Part shown: piece by piece, positions 1 to 13,300 of the stretch
How the letters are laid out: every line of letters starts with the position of its first letter
Position numbering within the stretch: position 1 is the stretch's first letter
Source: Panulirus ornatus
Lineage: Eukaryota; Arthropoda; Malacostraca; Decapoda; Palinuridae
Direction: 5' to 3'
Assembly: GCF_036320965.1 (NCBI RefSeq)
Contig: NC_092264.1
Location: forward strand, 14,922,275-14,986,274
Length of the DNA: 64,000 bases
Program-made: the position numbers and the translations under genes
The notes under the pieces: generated by a model
Told to the model about the DNA's origin: nothing
The model's input: the letters and a program-made list of their open reading frames with translations, nothing else
Databases searched by the model: none

Positions 1-244
1 TGTGTTACATATATGTACTCCAGGCAGACCTCACATATGTGTTCCATGAGTCACATATGTGTTCCATGTGTAATTACATATATATACTCCAGGCAGCCCT
101 GTAGGGTTACATATGTGCCCCTAACAGACCTGTATTTAGTCACATATGTGCCTCTGTCAGACCTGTCCACAGTGTCATATATACATATATGTGTGCCCCT
201 ATTCCACGTGTCCGTAATGTCACATATATGACCCTCCTACAGTG
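1..244. repeat. Degenerate ACATATGTG-containing repeats
   Basis: Intron sequence upstream of e1. Irregular repeats of 30-60 bp share ACATATGTG and CAGACCTGT words. No coding signal is apparent. Confidence 0.6.
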
Positions 245-257
245 TGACCCATATGGC

Positions 258-258
258 C

Positions 259-337
<79 letters not shown>

Positions 338-368
338 CTATATCTATCTATCCATCTCTCAGTACCAC

Positions 369-452
<84 letters not shown>

Positions 453-465
453 CTATCACCACCAC

Positions 466-535
<70 letters not shown>
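258..535. repeat. Compound (CT)n / (CTAT)n microsatellite
   Basis: Three long CT runs are separated by CTAT runs and two short unique linkers (around 361-370 and 457-467). It sits in the intron just before e1 and merges into the pyrimidine-rich tract of the e1 acceptor (536-645). The open frames across it are low-complexity artefacts. Confidence 0.97.
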
Positions 536-536
<1 letters not shown>

Positions 537-645
537 CCTCCCTCTCCCTCCTTCTCCCTCCCTCCTTCTCCCTCCCTGCCTCTCCCTGCCCCTTCCTGCC
601 TCCCCCTGCCAGTCTGACCATCACGCCCCGCCTCCCTCCCTGCAG

Positions 646-751
646 GCCACGGGCCAGACGCCGCTACACATCGCAGCTGAGGAAGGCGACGAGACCACCG
701 TCAAGTTCTTCTACACCGTCCACGCCAACCCCAACCTTACTGATAACATGG
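646..751 (+). CDS. nompC: nompC exon e1: ankyrin repeat (first one in window)
   Basis: Acceptor CCCTGCAG ends at 645 and donor GTTAGT starts at 752. It enters in phase 0 and leaves in phase 1. It encodes residues 1-35 of the visible product, with the ankyrin signature TGQTPLHIAAEEGD followed by a helix and NLTDNM. This matches the insect NompC repeat that precedes four further repeats not found in this window. Earlier exons must lie upstream of position 1. Confidence 0.93.
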
Positions 752-756
752 GTTAG

Positions 757-3700
757 TTACTACACACCTGCACTGATGGTACACTGGCTATACACCTGCC
801 TGCACTGATGGAACACTTGTTATACACCTACCTGCACTGATGGAACACTTGCTATACACCTACCTGCACTGATGGAACACTCACTATACACCTGCACTGA
901 TGGTACACTTGCTATACACCTCCACTGATGGAACACTTGCTATACACCTACCTGCACTGATGGAACACTTGCTATACACCTACCTGCACTGATGGAACAC
1001 TCACTATACACCTGCACTGATGGTGCACTTGCTATACACCTGCCTGCACTGATGGAACACTTGCTATACACCTACCTGCACTGATGGAACACTTGCTATA
1101 CACCTACCTGCACTGATGGAACACTCACTATACACCTGTACTGATGGAACACTCACTATACACCTGTACTGATGGAACACTTGCTATACACCTGCACTGA
1201 TGGCACACTTGCTATACACCTGCCTGCACTGATGGTACACTTGCTATACACCTGCCTGCACTGATGGTACACTTGCTATACACCTGCCTGCACTGATGGA
1301 ACACTTGGTATACACCTGCACTGATGGAACACTTGCTATACACCTGCACTGATGGAACACTTGCTATACACCTGCCTGCACTGATGGAACACTTGCTATA
1401 CACCTGCACTGATGGAACACTTGCTATACACCTACCTGCACTGATGGAACACTTGCTATACACCTACCTGCACTGATGGAACACTTGCTAGACACCTGCC
1501 TGCACTGATGGAACACTTGCTATACACCTACCTGCACTGATGGAACACCTGCTATACACCTGCCTGCACTGATGGAACACTTGCTATACACCTGTACTGA
1601 TGGAACACTTGCTATACATCTGCATTGATGGAACACTTGCTATATACCTGCACTGATGGAACACTCACTATATACCTGCACTGATGGAACACTCACTATA
1701 TACCTGCACTGATGGAACACTCACTATACACCTGCACTGATGGAACACTCACTATACACCTGCACTGATGGAACACTCACTATATACCTGCACTGATGGA
1801 ACACTCACTATATACCTGCACTGATGGAACACTCACTATACACCTGCACTGATGGAACACTCACTATACACCTGCACTGATGGAACACTCACTATATACC
1901 TGCACAGATGGGTGAGTCACTATACACCTGCACTGATGGAGCACTCACTATACACTTGCACTGATGGAACACTCACTATATACCTGCACTGATGGAACAC
2001 TCACAATACACCTGCACTGATGGAACACTCACAATACACCTGCACTGATGGAACACTCACTATACACCTGCACTGATGGAACACTCACTATATACCTGCA
2101 CAGATGGGTGAGTCACTATACACCTGCACTGATGGAACACTCACTATATACCTGCGCTGATGGAACACTCACTATACACCTGCACTGATGGAACACTCAC
2201 TATACACCTGCACTGATGGAACACTCACTATATACCTGCACAGATGGGTGAGTCACTATACACCTGCACTGATGGAACACTCACTATATACCTGCACTGA
2301 TGGAACACTCACTATATACCTGCACAGATGGGTGAGTCACTATACACCTGCACTGATGGAACACTCACTATACACCTGCACTGATGGGAACACGCACTAA
2401 TACCTGCACAGATGGGTGTCACTATACACCTGCACTGATGGAACACTCACTATATACCTGCACTGATGGAACACTCACTATATACCTGCACTGATGGAAC
2501 ACTCACTATACACCTGCACTGATGGAACACTCACTATACACCTGCACTGATGGAACACTCACTATATACCTGCACAGATGGGTGAGTCACTATACACCTG
2601 CACTGATGGAACACTCACTATATACCTGCACTGATGGAACACTCACTATATACCTGCACAGATGGAACACTCACTATATACCTGCACAGATGGGTGAGTC
2701 ACTATATACCTGCACTGATGGAACACTCACTATACACCTGCACTGATGGACACTCACTATATACCTGCACTGATGGTGACTCACTATACACCTGCACTGA
2801 TGGAACACTCACTATACACCTGCACTGGATGGAACACTCACTAAACACCTGCACTGATGAACACTTGCTATACACCTGCCTGCACTGATGGAACACTCAC
2901 TATACACCTGCACAGATGGAACACTCACAATATACCTGCACTGATGAACACTCACTATATACCTGCACTGATGGAACACTTGCTATACACCTGTACTGAT
3001 GGAACACTTGCTATACACCTGCAACTGATGGAACACTCACTATATACCTGCACTGATGAACACTTGCTATACACCTACCTGCACTGATGAACACTCACTA
3101 TAACACCTGCACTGATGGAACACTTGCTATACACCTGCACTGATGGAACACTCACAATATACCTGCACTGATGGAACACACACTATATACCTGCACTGAT
3201 GGAACATCACTATATACCTGCACTGATGGAACATCACTATATACCTGCACTGATGGAACACACACTATATACCTGCACTGATGAACACTCACTATATACC
3301 TGCACAGATGGAACACTCACTATATACTGCACTGATGGAACACACACTATATACCTGCACAGATGGAACACTCACTATAATACCTGCACTGATGGAACAC
3401 TCCACTATACACCTGCACAGATGGAACACTCACAATACACCTGCACTGATGGAACACACACTATATACCTGCACAGATGGAACACTCACTATACACCTCA
3501 CTGATGGAACACTCCACTATACACCTGCACTGATGGAGCACTCACTATACACCTGCACAGATGGAACACTCACTATATACCTGCACTGATGAACACTTGC
3601 TATACACCTACCTGCACTGATGGAACACTCACTATACACCTGCACTGGATGGAACACTCACTATAACACCTGCACTGATGAACACTTGCTATACACCTGC

Positions 3701-6535
3701 ACTGATGAACACTTGCTATACACCTGCACTGATGGAACACTCCACTATATACCTGCACTGATGAACACTTGCTATACACCTGCACTGATGGAACACTCCA
3801 CTATACACCTGCACTGATGGAACACTCCACTATACACCTGCACTGAGGAACACTCACTATATACCTGCCACTGATGGAACACTTGCTATACACCTGCACT
3901 GATGAACACTTGCTATACACCTACCTGCACTGATGGAACACTCCACTATACACCTGCACTGGATGGAACACTCACTATAACACCTGCACTGATGGAACAC
4001 TCCACTATACACCTGCACTGATGGAACACTCCACTATACACCTGCACTGATGGAACACATCACTATACACCTGCACTGATGGAACACTCCACTATATACC
4101 TGCACTGATGGAACACTCCACTATATACCTGCACTGATGGAACACTCCACTATACACCTGCACTGATGGTACACTTGCTATACACCTGTACTGATGGAAC
4201 ACTCCACTATACACCTGCACTGATGAACACTTGCTATACACCTGCACTGATGAACACTTGCTATACACCTACCTGCACTGATGGAACACTCCACTATACA
4301 CCTGCACTGATGAACACTTGCTATACACCTGCCTGCACTGATGGAACACACACTATATACCTGCACTGATGAACACTCACTATACACCTGTACTGATGGA
4401 ACACTCCACTATACACCTGCACAGATGGGTGAGTCACTATACACCTGCACTGATGGAACACACACTATACACCTGCACTGAATGGAACACTCACTATACA
4501 CCTGCACTGATGGTACACTTGCTATACACCTACCTGCACTGATGGAACACTTGCTATACACCTGTACTGATGGAACACTCCACTATACACCTGCACTGGA
4601 TGGAACACTCACTATATACCTGCACAGATGGAACACTCACTAAACACCTGCACTGATGGTACACTTGCTATACACCTACCTGCACTGATGAACACTCACT
4701 ATATACTGCACTGATGGAACACTTGCTATACACCTACCTGCACTGATGAACACTCACTATATACCTGCACTGATGGAACACTCCACTATACACCTGCACT
4801 GATGAACACTTGCTATACACCTGCCTGCACTGATGGAACACATCACTATACACCTGCACTGATGGTACACTTGCTATACACCTACCTGCACTGAATGGAA
4901 CACTCACTATATACCTGCACAGATGGTGAGTCACTATACACCTGCACTGGATGGAACACTCACTATACACCTGCACTGATGGAACACATCACTATACACC
5001 TGCACTGATGAACACTTGCTATACACCTACCTGCACTGATGAACACTCACTATATACCTGCACTGATGGAACACTCACAATACACCTGCACTGATGAACA
5101 CTTGCTATACACCTGCCTGCACTGATGAACACTTGCTATACACCTGCACTGGATGGAACACTCACTATACACCTGTACTGATGGAACACTCCACTATATA
5201 CCTGCACAGATGGAACACTCACTATATACCTGCACAGATGGAACACTCACAATACACCTGCACTGATGAACACTTGCTATACACCTGCCTGCACTGATGG
5301 AACACACACTATATACCTGCACTGATGGAACACTTGCTATACACCTACCTGCACTGATGAACACTTGCTATACACCTACCTGCACTGATGAACACTTGCT
5401 ATACACCTGTACTGATGGAACACTCCACTATATACCTGCACTGATGGAACACTTGCTATACACCTGCACTGATGGAACACATCACTATACACCTGCACAG
5501 ATGGTGAGTCACTATACACCTGCACTGATGAACACTCACTATATACTGCACTGATGGAACACTCCACTATACACCTGCACAGATGGGTGAGTCACTATAC
5601 ACCAGCACTGATGGAACACATCACTATACACCTGCACTGATGGTACACTTGCTATACACCTGCACTGATGGAGCACTCACTATACACCTGCACTGAAGGA
5701 ACACTTGCTATACACCTGCCTGCACTGATGGAACACTCACTATACACCTCACTGATGGAACACTCACTATATACCTGCACAGATGGAACACTCACTATAT
5801 ACTGCACTGATGGAACACTTGCTATAACACCTACCTGCACTGATGAACACTTGCTATACACCTACCTGCACTGATGAACACTTGCTATACACCTACCTGC
5901 ACCGATGGAACACTCACTATATACCTGCCACTGATGGAACACTCCACTATACACCTGCACTGATGGAACACTTGCTATACACCTGCCTGCACTGATGGTA
6001 CACTTGCTATACACCTGCCTGCACTGATGGAACACTCCACTATACACCTGCACTGATGAACACTTGCTATACACCTACCTGCACTGATGGAGCACTCACT
6101 ATACACCTGCACTGATGGAACACTCCACTATACACCTGCACTGATGGAACACTCCACTATACACCTGCACTGATGGTACACTTGCTATACACCTGCCTGC
6201 ACTGATGAACACTTGCTATACACCTGCCTGCACTGATGGAACACTCACAATACACCTGCACTGATGAACACTTGCTATACACCTGCCTGCACTGATGAAC
6301 ACTCACTATATACTGCACTGATGGAACACTCCACTATACACCTGCACTTGATGGAACACTCACTATACACCTGCAACTGATGGAACACTTGCTATACACC
6401 TGTACTGATGGAACACTCACAATACACCTGCACTGGATGGAACACTCACTAAACACCTGCACTGATGGAACACACACTATACACCTGCACTGATGGAACA
6501 CACACTATATACCTGCACTGATGGAACACTCATTA
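757..6535. repeat. 28-bp minisatellite, about 200 copies
   Basis: The core ATACACCTGCACTGATGG is followed by AACACTCAC or AACACTTGC. Some units are 32 bp because of an extra CCTG/CCTA. From about 757 to 2700 the units are clean. From about 2700 to 6535 many carry one-base indels, such as GATGAACAC for GATGGAACAC or CTCCAC for CTCAC. The array fills almost the whole e1-e2 intron and leaves no space for the ankyrin exons expected here. Open frames inside it are repeat artefacts. Confidence 0.97.
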
Positions 6536-6550
6536 TATAAGTGCACTGAT

Positions 6551-6643
6551 AACACACAAAACACACACACACACATACAGTTACATACCCAGGTACCTAA
6601 ACACACACATACACACACACACATAGGTACACACTCAGGTAAC

Positions 6644-6675
<32 letters not shown>
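6551..6675. repeat. (CA)n-rich microsatellite
   Basis: ACACACAC runs are interrupted by CATACAGTTAC and AGGTAC-type spacers. They lie directly after the 28-bp array and before about 150 bp of unique intron leading to e2. Confidence 0.9.
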
Positions 6676-6678
<3 letters not shown>

Positions 6679-6831
6679 CAGCCTCTGTGTGTCACAACGT
6701 GCACCACAGTGTATATACTCACCCTCCCTGCTGAGCAGTGAGTCAGTCCGGCCACAGTGCAGTGGCTCCTCCTCAGCCACCCCACAACCCTGTAGTGATG
6801 AGCCTGACCCAGGGGCGTCCCTCTCACGCAG

Positions 6832-7043
6832 GAGGCTCGGCCAGGGAGTCGGCCCTCCACCTGGCGGCCAGGGTCACGGACGGGGAGAAGTGCGCCGAGA
6901 TGTTGCTCAAGTCTGGGGCGGACGCCAACCTCCCCAAGGACGACGGGCAGACACCACTACACCTAGCCGCCTACCATGGCAACCTCAAGACTCTCAAACT
7001 CCTCCTGGATGATGATAGTGCCAAGCCACTCCTCCAGTCTAAG
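6832..7043 (+). CDS. nompC: nompC exon e2: two ankyrin repeats
   Basis: Acceptor CTCACGCAG ends at 6831 and donor GTCAGG starts at 7044. It enters in phase 1 and leaves in phase 0; visible residues 36-106. Signatures are ESALHLAARVTDG and GQTPLHLAAYHGN, with LLKSGADANL between them. It fits the insect NompC segment that begins after the four repeats missing here. Its split first codon joins e1 in frame. An upstream AG at 6811-6812 was rejected as the acceptor because it breaks phase. Confidence 0.93.
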
Positions 7044-7049
7044 GTCAGG

Positions 7050-7500
7050 TCAGGGTTAGGTGTCCTGGGGGTATGGGTCAGGGCCCTAACCTCTGGGGTA
7101 TGGGCAAGGACCTCACCTCTGGGGTCTGGTCAGGGCCCTAACCTCTGGGGTATGGGTCAGGGCCCTAACCTCTGGGGTATGATCAGGGCCCTAACCTCTG
7201 GGGTATGATCAGGGCCCTAACCTCTGGGGTATGATCAGGGCACTAACCTCTGGGGTATGGTCAGGGCACTAACCTCTGGGGTATGGTCAGGGCCCTAACC
7301 TCTGGGGTATGATCAGGGCCCTAACCTCTGGGGTATGATCAGGGCCCTAACCTCTGGGGTATGATCAGGGCACTAACCTCTGGGGTCTGGTCAGGGCCCT
7401 AACCTCTGGGGTATGGGCAAGGACCTCACCTCTTGGGTATGGGTCAGGGCCCTAACCTCTGGGGTATGATCAGGGCCCTAACCTCTGGGGTATGGTCAGG
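7050..7500. repeat. 26-bp minisatellite
   Basis: About 17 units share CAGGGCCCTAACCTCTGGGG with GTATGATCA or GTATGGTCA. The array starts a few bases after the e2 donor, and the donor context GTCAGGTCAGGG resembles part of the unit. Unique intron sequence follows to about 7640. Confidence 0.93.
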
Positions 7501-7644
7501 GTCTGCAACCCAGTCTCTGTCAGTTTGAACCTAATCATTACGGGAGAGTTTCAAAGTTTCTGATCCTTAAAGTTGAATCTTGTTATGAGACGTTTCGAAT
7601 CATGTTTCACGATTTGTTCTCTGAAGTGTATGTAGCAGTAGGAA

Positions 7645-7940
7645 GATCTGTTCATCTCCCTGCATCGCCCCTCTCCCTACATCGTCCCTCTCCCTGCATC
7701 GTCACTCTCCCTGCATCGCCCCTCTCCCTGCATCGTCCCTCTCCCTACATCGTCCCTCTCCCTGCATCGCCCCTCCCCCTACATCGTCCCTCTCCCTGCA
7801 TCGTCCCTCTCCCTGCATCGCCCCTCTCCCTGCATCGTCCATCTCCCTGCATCGTCCCTCCCCCTGCATCGTCCCTCTCCCTGCATCGTCCCTCTCCCTG
7901 CATCGTCCCTCCCCCTGCATCGTCCATCTCCCTGCATATC
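7645..7940. repeat. 17-bp minisatellite (TGCATCGTCCCTCTCCC)
   Basis: About 17 copies of TGCATCGTCCCTCTCCC occur with TACATCG and CCCC variants, in the e2-e3 intron. Long open frames on both strands here are repeat artefacts. Confidence 0.93.
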
Positions 7941-8009
7941 TTCCATCGTCTTTCCATCCAACTCACTGTACGTCATCATCGTGTCTCCGCTGGCGACACA
8001 CTCCATCCC

Positions 8010-8345
8010 CTCCATCTACTTCCACACCCTCCATCATCATCTCCTCCCTCACCTCTACACCCTCCATCATCATCTCCTCCCTCGCCTCTACACCCTCCAT
8101 CATCATCTCCTCCCTCACCTCCACACCCTCCATCATCATCTCCTCCCTCACCTCTACACCCTCCATCATCATCTCCTCCCTCACCTCTACGCCCTCCATC
8201 ATCATCTCCTTCCTCACCTCTACACCCTCCATCATCATCTCCTCCTTCACCTCCACACCCTCCATCATCATCTCCTCCCTCACCTCTACACCCTCCATCA
8301 TCATCTCCTCCCTCACCTCTACGCCCTCCATCATCTCCCTCCCAA
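8010..8345. repeat. 33-bp minisatellite
   Basis: About 10 units carry CACCCTCCATCATCATCTCC followed by a TCCCTCACCTCTA-type end. It lies in the e2-e3 intron and is pyrimidine-rich on the sense strand. Confidence 0.93.
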
Positions 8346-8469
8346 GGTCTCCCTTCATCACCCATCTCTGACCCTCCCCATCACAACCCTCCAATACACA
8401 CGTATTGCGCTCCTCCATCACTTCCTTCAACATCTCCACCACTGTGTTTTCCCACCTCCGCGTGCACAC

Positions 8470-8792
8470 ATGCGCGCACGTCTTGCTCCACCATTCCACG
8501 TCCACTCATCTGCACCACTCCACGTCCACTCATCTCCACATCCACTCATCACCACTGCACGTCCACTCATCTCCACATCCACTCATCACCACTGCACGTC
8601 CACTCATCTCCACATCCACTCATCACCACTGCACGTCCACTCATCTCCACATCCACTCATCACCACTGCACGTCCACTCATCTCCACCACTGCACGCCCA
8701 CTCATCTTCACATCCACTCATCACCACTGCACGTCCACTCATCTCCACATCCACTCATCACCACTGCACGTCCACTCATCTGCACGTCCACC
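8470..8792. repeat. About 37-bp minisatellite abutting the e3 acceptor
   Basis: About 8 units are built from CACTGCACGTCCACTCATC and TCCACATCCACTCATCAC. The last partial unit runs into the acceptor region CGTCCACCACCGGCAG of e3. Confidence 0.92.
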
Positions 8793-8800
8793 ACCGGCAG

Positions 8801-8923
8801 GCGGGGGAGACGGCGCTCCACCTGGCGTGTTCGTCGTGTCGTGTGGAGGCAGCCAAGATGTTGATCGACCACGTCACTAAGAAGAGCGGCAAGGATGCTG
8901 TCGCTAGGTTCGTCAACGCTAAG
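8801..8923 (+). CDS. nompC: nompC exon e3: ankyrin repeat
   Basis: Acceptor CCACCGGCAG ends at 8800 and donor GTGGGT starts at 8924. Phase 0 at both ends; visible residues 107-147. The signature is AGETALHLACSSCRVEAAK, followed by a longer loop (KSGKDAVARFVNAK) typical of this NompC repeat. The acceptor has only a short pyrimidine tract because a minisatellite directly precedes it. Confidence 0.93.
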
Positions 8924-8931
8924 GTGGGTGC

Positions 8932-8933
<2 letters not shown>

Positions 8934-9002
<69 letters not shown>
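8934..9002. repeat. (CT)n microsatellite just inside the e3 donor
   Basis: About 34 CT dinucleotides on the sense strand start 10 bp after the e3 donor. Confidence 0.98.
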
Positions 9003-9005
<3 letters not shown>

Positions 9006-9839
9006 GGCTCAGATACATTACAAAAAAAAATGTACAGAAAATTCATTTTGCCTAATATAATTGCCTAATTGCCTAATAACAAGGTATAACTTAACAATCA
9101 CTGACTCTGGTAATTTGACCATTAACCATGACAAGGTATAACTTAACAACCACTAACTGTTAATGTGACCATTAACATTGCTAACACTGGGTCATGGTTA
9201 GAACTGGGGTTCTCCACCCACAAAGTCGTGGTGCGCTAAACACTACATGTAAAGATAACCTTTCAAGACAACATGTTTGGTGGAGACAAGGTTGGCATAG
9301 CTTTAGCTTAAGCTATCGCTTTAGCTGTAACCATAGTTGGAGGCAGCTAAGCTCGTTCCCCTCCTCGAGGACAACTTAGTGGTGGAAGGACTTGTTATAA
9401 TAAGGTCTGACCCCACTAACTACTGTGGTAACTACAACCCCAGACGTACACAACCCCAGACGTACACAACCCCAGACGTACACAACCCGCCTCAAGACCA
9501 CGTCAGAGAGCAACCTCACCAGGGTTGTAGACCTAACCATAGTTCGTCTACAACCATAACCAAACAACTGTAACCTCCTGGTTAATTACAGACCGGTACG
9601 GGGAAGAGAGGCCTTGCTGTACCCAAGTCTCTGACGTTAACCATTTCTGTAACTATTACGACCAACACCCCCACACATTTCACCAACACCCCCACACATC
9701 TCTGGCTCACCTACAATACATCTTAACAAATACCAGAATAATTTTCGAAATACAGGTTCTGCACAGCTGTAATTCGCACTGTAATTCCCCCACACGTCCA
9801 TACGAAATTTGTAATATAGTCCTTCATCTCTGTCGGCAG
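9003..9839. other. Mostly unique intron sequence, e3-e4
   Basis: AT-moderate unique intron. It contains short internal duplications (AAGGTATAACTTAACAA occurs twice near 9080-9150) and three copies of the 16-bp unit CAACCCCAGACGTACA (about 9436-9487). No gene was seen. Confidence 0.7.
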
Positions 9840-9977
9840 AATAACCTCGGGGAGACAGCCCTCCACTACGCCGGCCGGGTCAGCAAGAAGACGGCCACCT
9901 ACAAGGCAGGCGACGACCGAGAGATGGCCAACCTCCTCTTGACGAACGGCGCCCACCTCATGGTCGTCACCAGCAAG
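9840..9977 (+). CDS. nompC: nompC exon e4: ankyrin repeat with insertion
   Basis: Acceptor CTGTCGGCAG ends at 9839 and donor GTGGGT starts at 9978. Phase 0 at both ends; visible residues 148-193. It has GETALHYAGRVSKK, an extended loop (TATYKAGDDRE), then MANLLLTNGAHLMVVTSK. The long loop between the helices matches the atypical insect NompC repeat with its TKEEVKIPESD-type insertion. Confidence 0.92.
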
Positions 9978-10018
9978 GTGGGTAACACAGGCAGGCTCTC
10001 GAGGGGTTAACCCACCCT

Positions 10019-10023
<5 letters not shown>

Positions 10024-10093
<70 letters not shown>
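10024..10093. repeat. (CT)n microsatellite downstream of e4
   Basis: A sense-strand CT run starts 46 bp after the e4 donor. About 260 bp of unique intron follow, with a short CT run near 10290. Confidence 0.98.
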
Positions 10094-10095
<2 letters not shown>

Positions 10096-10353
10096 CTGAC
10101 GCCCCTCCTGTTTCTCCTACGTCGTGAGTGAGGTGGGGGATGCGAGAGTGTGGGTGGGTTCGGTTGGAGAGGCCGTGTCATCGTACGTCAGCCACTGTGT
10201 GACATCATGATGGAGGACAGCGTCTCTCCCTGTACAGGTCTTCTCTCCCTCCCTCCCTCTGGCAGGTGTCTTCCTCAAAGCTCCTTCTCTCTCTCTCTTA
10301 CAGTTTCTCCCTGACAACCCCACCCTTCTCCCTACCTTCCCACACTTCCTCTT

Positions 10354-13300
10354 TATGGATTACAAACTACATAATGGATTACAAACTACATAATGGATTA
10401 CAAACTACATAATGGATTACAAACTACATAATGGATTACAAACTACATAATGGATTACAAACTACATAATGGATTAGAAACTACATAATGGATTACAAAC
10501 TACATAATGGATTAGAAACTACATAATGGATTACAAACTACATAATGGATTACAAACTACATAATGGATTACAAACTACATAATGGATTACAAACTACAT
10601 AATGGATTAGAAACTACATAATGGATTACAAACTACATAATGGATTACAAACTACATAATGGATTACAAACTACATAATGGATTACAAACTACATAATGG
10701 ATTACAAACTACATAATGGATTACAAACTACATAATGGATTACAAACTACATAATGGATTACAAACTACATAATGGATTACAAACTACATAATGGATTAG
10801 AAACTACATAATGGATTACAAACTACATAATGGATTACAAACTACATAATGGATTACAAACTACATAATGGATTACAAACTACATAATGGATTACAAACT
10901 ACATAATGGATACAAACTACATAATGGATTACAAACTACATAATGGATTACAAACTACATAATGGATTACAAACTACATAATGGATTACAAACTACATAA
11001 TGGATTACAAACTACATAATGGATTACAAACTACATAATGGATTACAAACTACATAATGGATTAGAAACTACATAATGGATTACAAAACTACATAATGGA
11101 TTAGAAACTACATAATGGATTAGAAACTACATATGGATTACAAACTACATAATGGATTAGAAACTACATAATGGATTACAAACTACATAATGGATTACAA
11201 ACTACATTATGGATTACAAACTACATAATGGATTACAAACTACATAATGGATTACAAACTACATAATGGATTAGAAACTACATAATGGATTACAAACTAC
11301 ATAATGGATTACAAACTACATAATGGATTACAAACTACATAATGGATTACAAACTACATAATGGATTACAAACTACATAATGGATTACAAACTACATAAT
11401 GGATTACAAACTACATAATGGATTACAAACTACATAATGGATTACAAACTACATAATGGATTACAAACTACATAATGGATTACAAACTACATAATGGATT
11501 ACAAACTACATAATGGATTACAAACTACATAATGGATTACAAACTACATAATGGATTACAAACTACATAATGGATTACAAACTACATAATGGATTACAAA
11601 CTACATAATGGATTACAAACTACATAATGGATTACAAACTACATAATGGATTACAAACTACATAATGGATTACAAACTACATAATGGATTACAAACTACA
11701 TAATGGATTACAAACTACATAATGGATTACAAACTACATAATGGATTACAAACTACATAATGGATTACAAACTACATAATGGATTACAAACTACATAATG
11801 GATTACAAACTACATAATGGATTACAAACTACATAATGGATTACAAACTACATAATGGATTACAAACTACATAATGGATTACAAACTACATAATGGATTA
11901 CAAACTACATAATGGATTACAAACTACATAATGGATTACAAACTACATAATGGATTACAAACTACATAATGGATTACAAACTACATAATGGATTACAAAC
12001 TACATAATGGATTACAAACTACATAATGGATTACAAACTACATAATGGATTACAAACTACATAATGGATTACAAACTACATAATGGATTACAAACTACAT
12101 AATGGATTACAAACTACATAATGGATTACAAACTACATAATGGATTACAAACTACATAATGGATTACAAACTACATAATGGATTACAAACTACATAATGG
12201 ATTACAAACTACATAATGGATTACAAACTACATAATGGATTACAAACTACATAATGGATTACAAACTACATAATGGATTACAAACTACATAATGGATTAC
12301 AAACTACATAATGGATTACAAACTACATAATGGATTACAAACTACATAATGGATTACAAACTACATAATGGATTACAAACTACATAATGGATTACAAACT
12401 ACATAATGGATTACAAACTACATAATGGATTACAAACTACATAATGGATTACAAACTACATAATGGATTACAAACTACATAATGGATTACAAACTACATA
12501 ATGGATTACAAACTACATAATGGATTACAAACTACATAATGGATTACAAACTACATAATGGATTACAAACTACATAATGGATTACAAACTACATAATGGA
12601 TTACAAACTACATAATGGATTACAAACTACATAATGGATTACAAACTACATAATGGATTACAAACTACATAATGGATTACAAACTACATAATGGATTACA
12701 AACTACATAATGGATTACAAACTACATAATGGATTACAAACTACATAATGGATTACAAACTACATAATGGATTACAAACTACATAATGGATTACAAACTA
12801 CATAATGGATTACAAACTACATAATGGATTACAAACTACATAATGGATTACAAACTACATAATGGATTACAAACTACATAATGGATTACAAACTACATAA
12901 TGGATTACAAACTACATAATGGATTACAAACTACATAATGGATTACAAACTACATAATGGATTACAAACTACATAATGGATTACAAACTACATAATGGAT
13001 TACAAACTACATAATGGATTACAAACTACATAATGGATTACAAACTACATAATGGATTACAAACTACATAATGGATTACAAACTACATAATGGATTACAA
13101 ACTACATAATGGATTACAAACTACATAATGGATTACAAACTACATAATGGATTACAAACTACATAATGGATTACAAACTACATAATGGATTACAAACTAC
13201 ATAATGGATTACAAACTACATAATGGATTACAAACTACATAATGGATTACAAACTACATAATGGATTACAAACTACATAATGGATTACAAACTACATAAT

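Noticed and set aside
6811..6831. Earlier AG (6811-6812) as acceptor of e2
   Set aside because: It would start e2 in phase 0, which does not fit the phase-1 donor of e1, and adds residues (GRPSHA) without ankyrin similarity.
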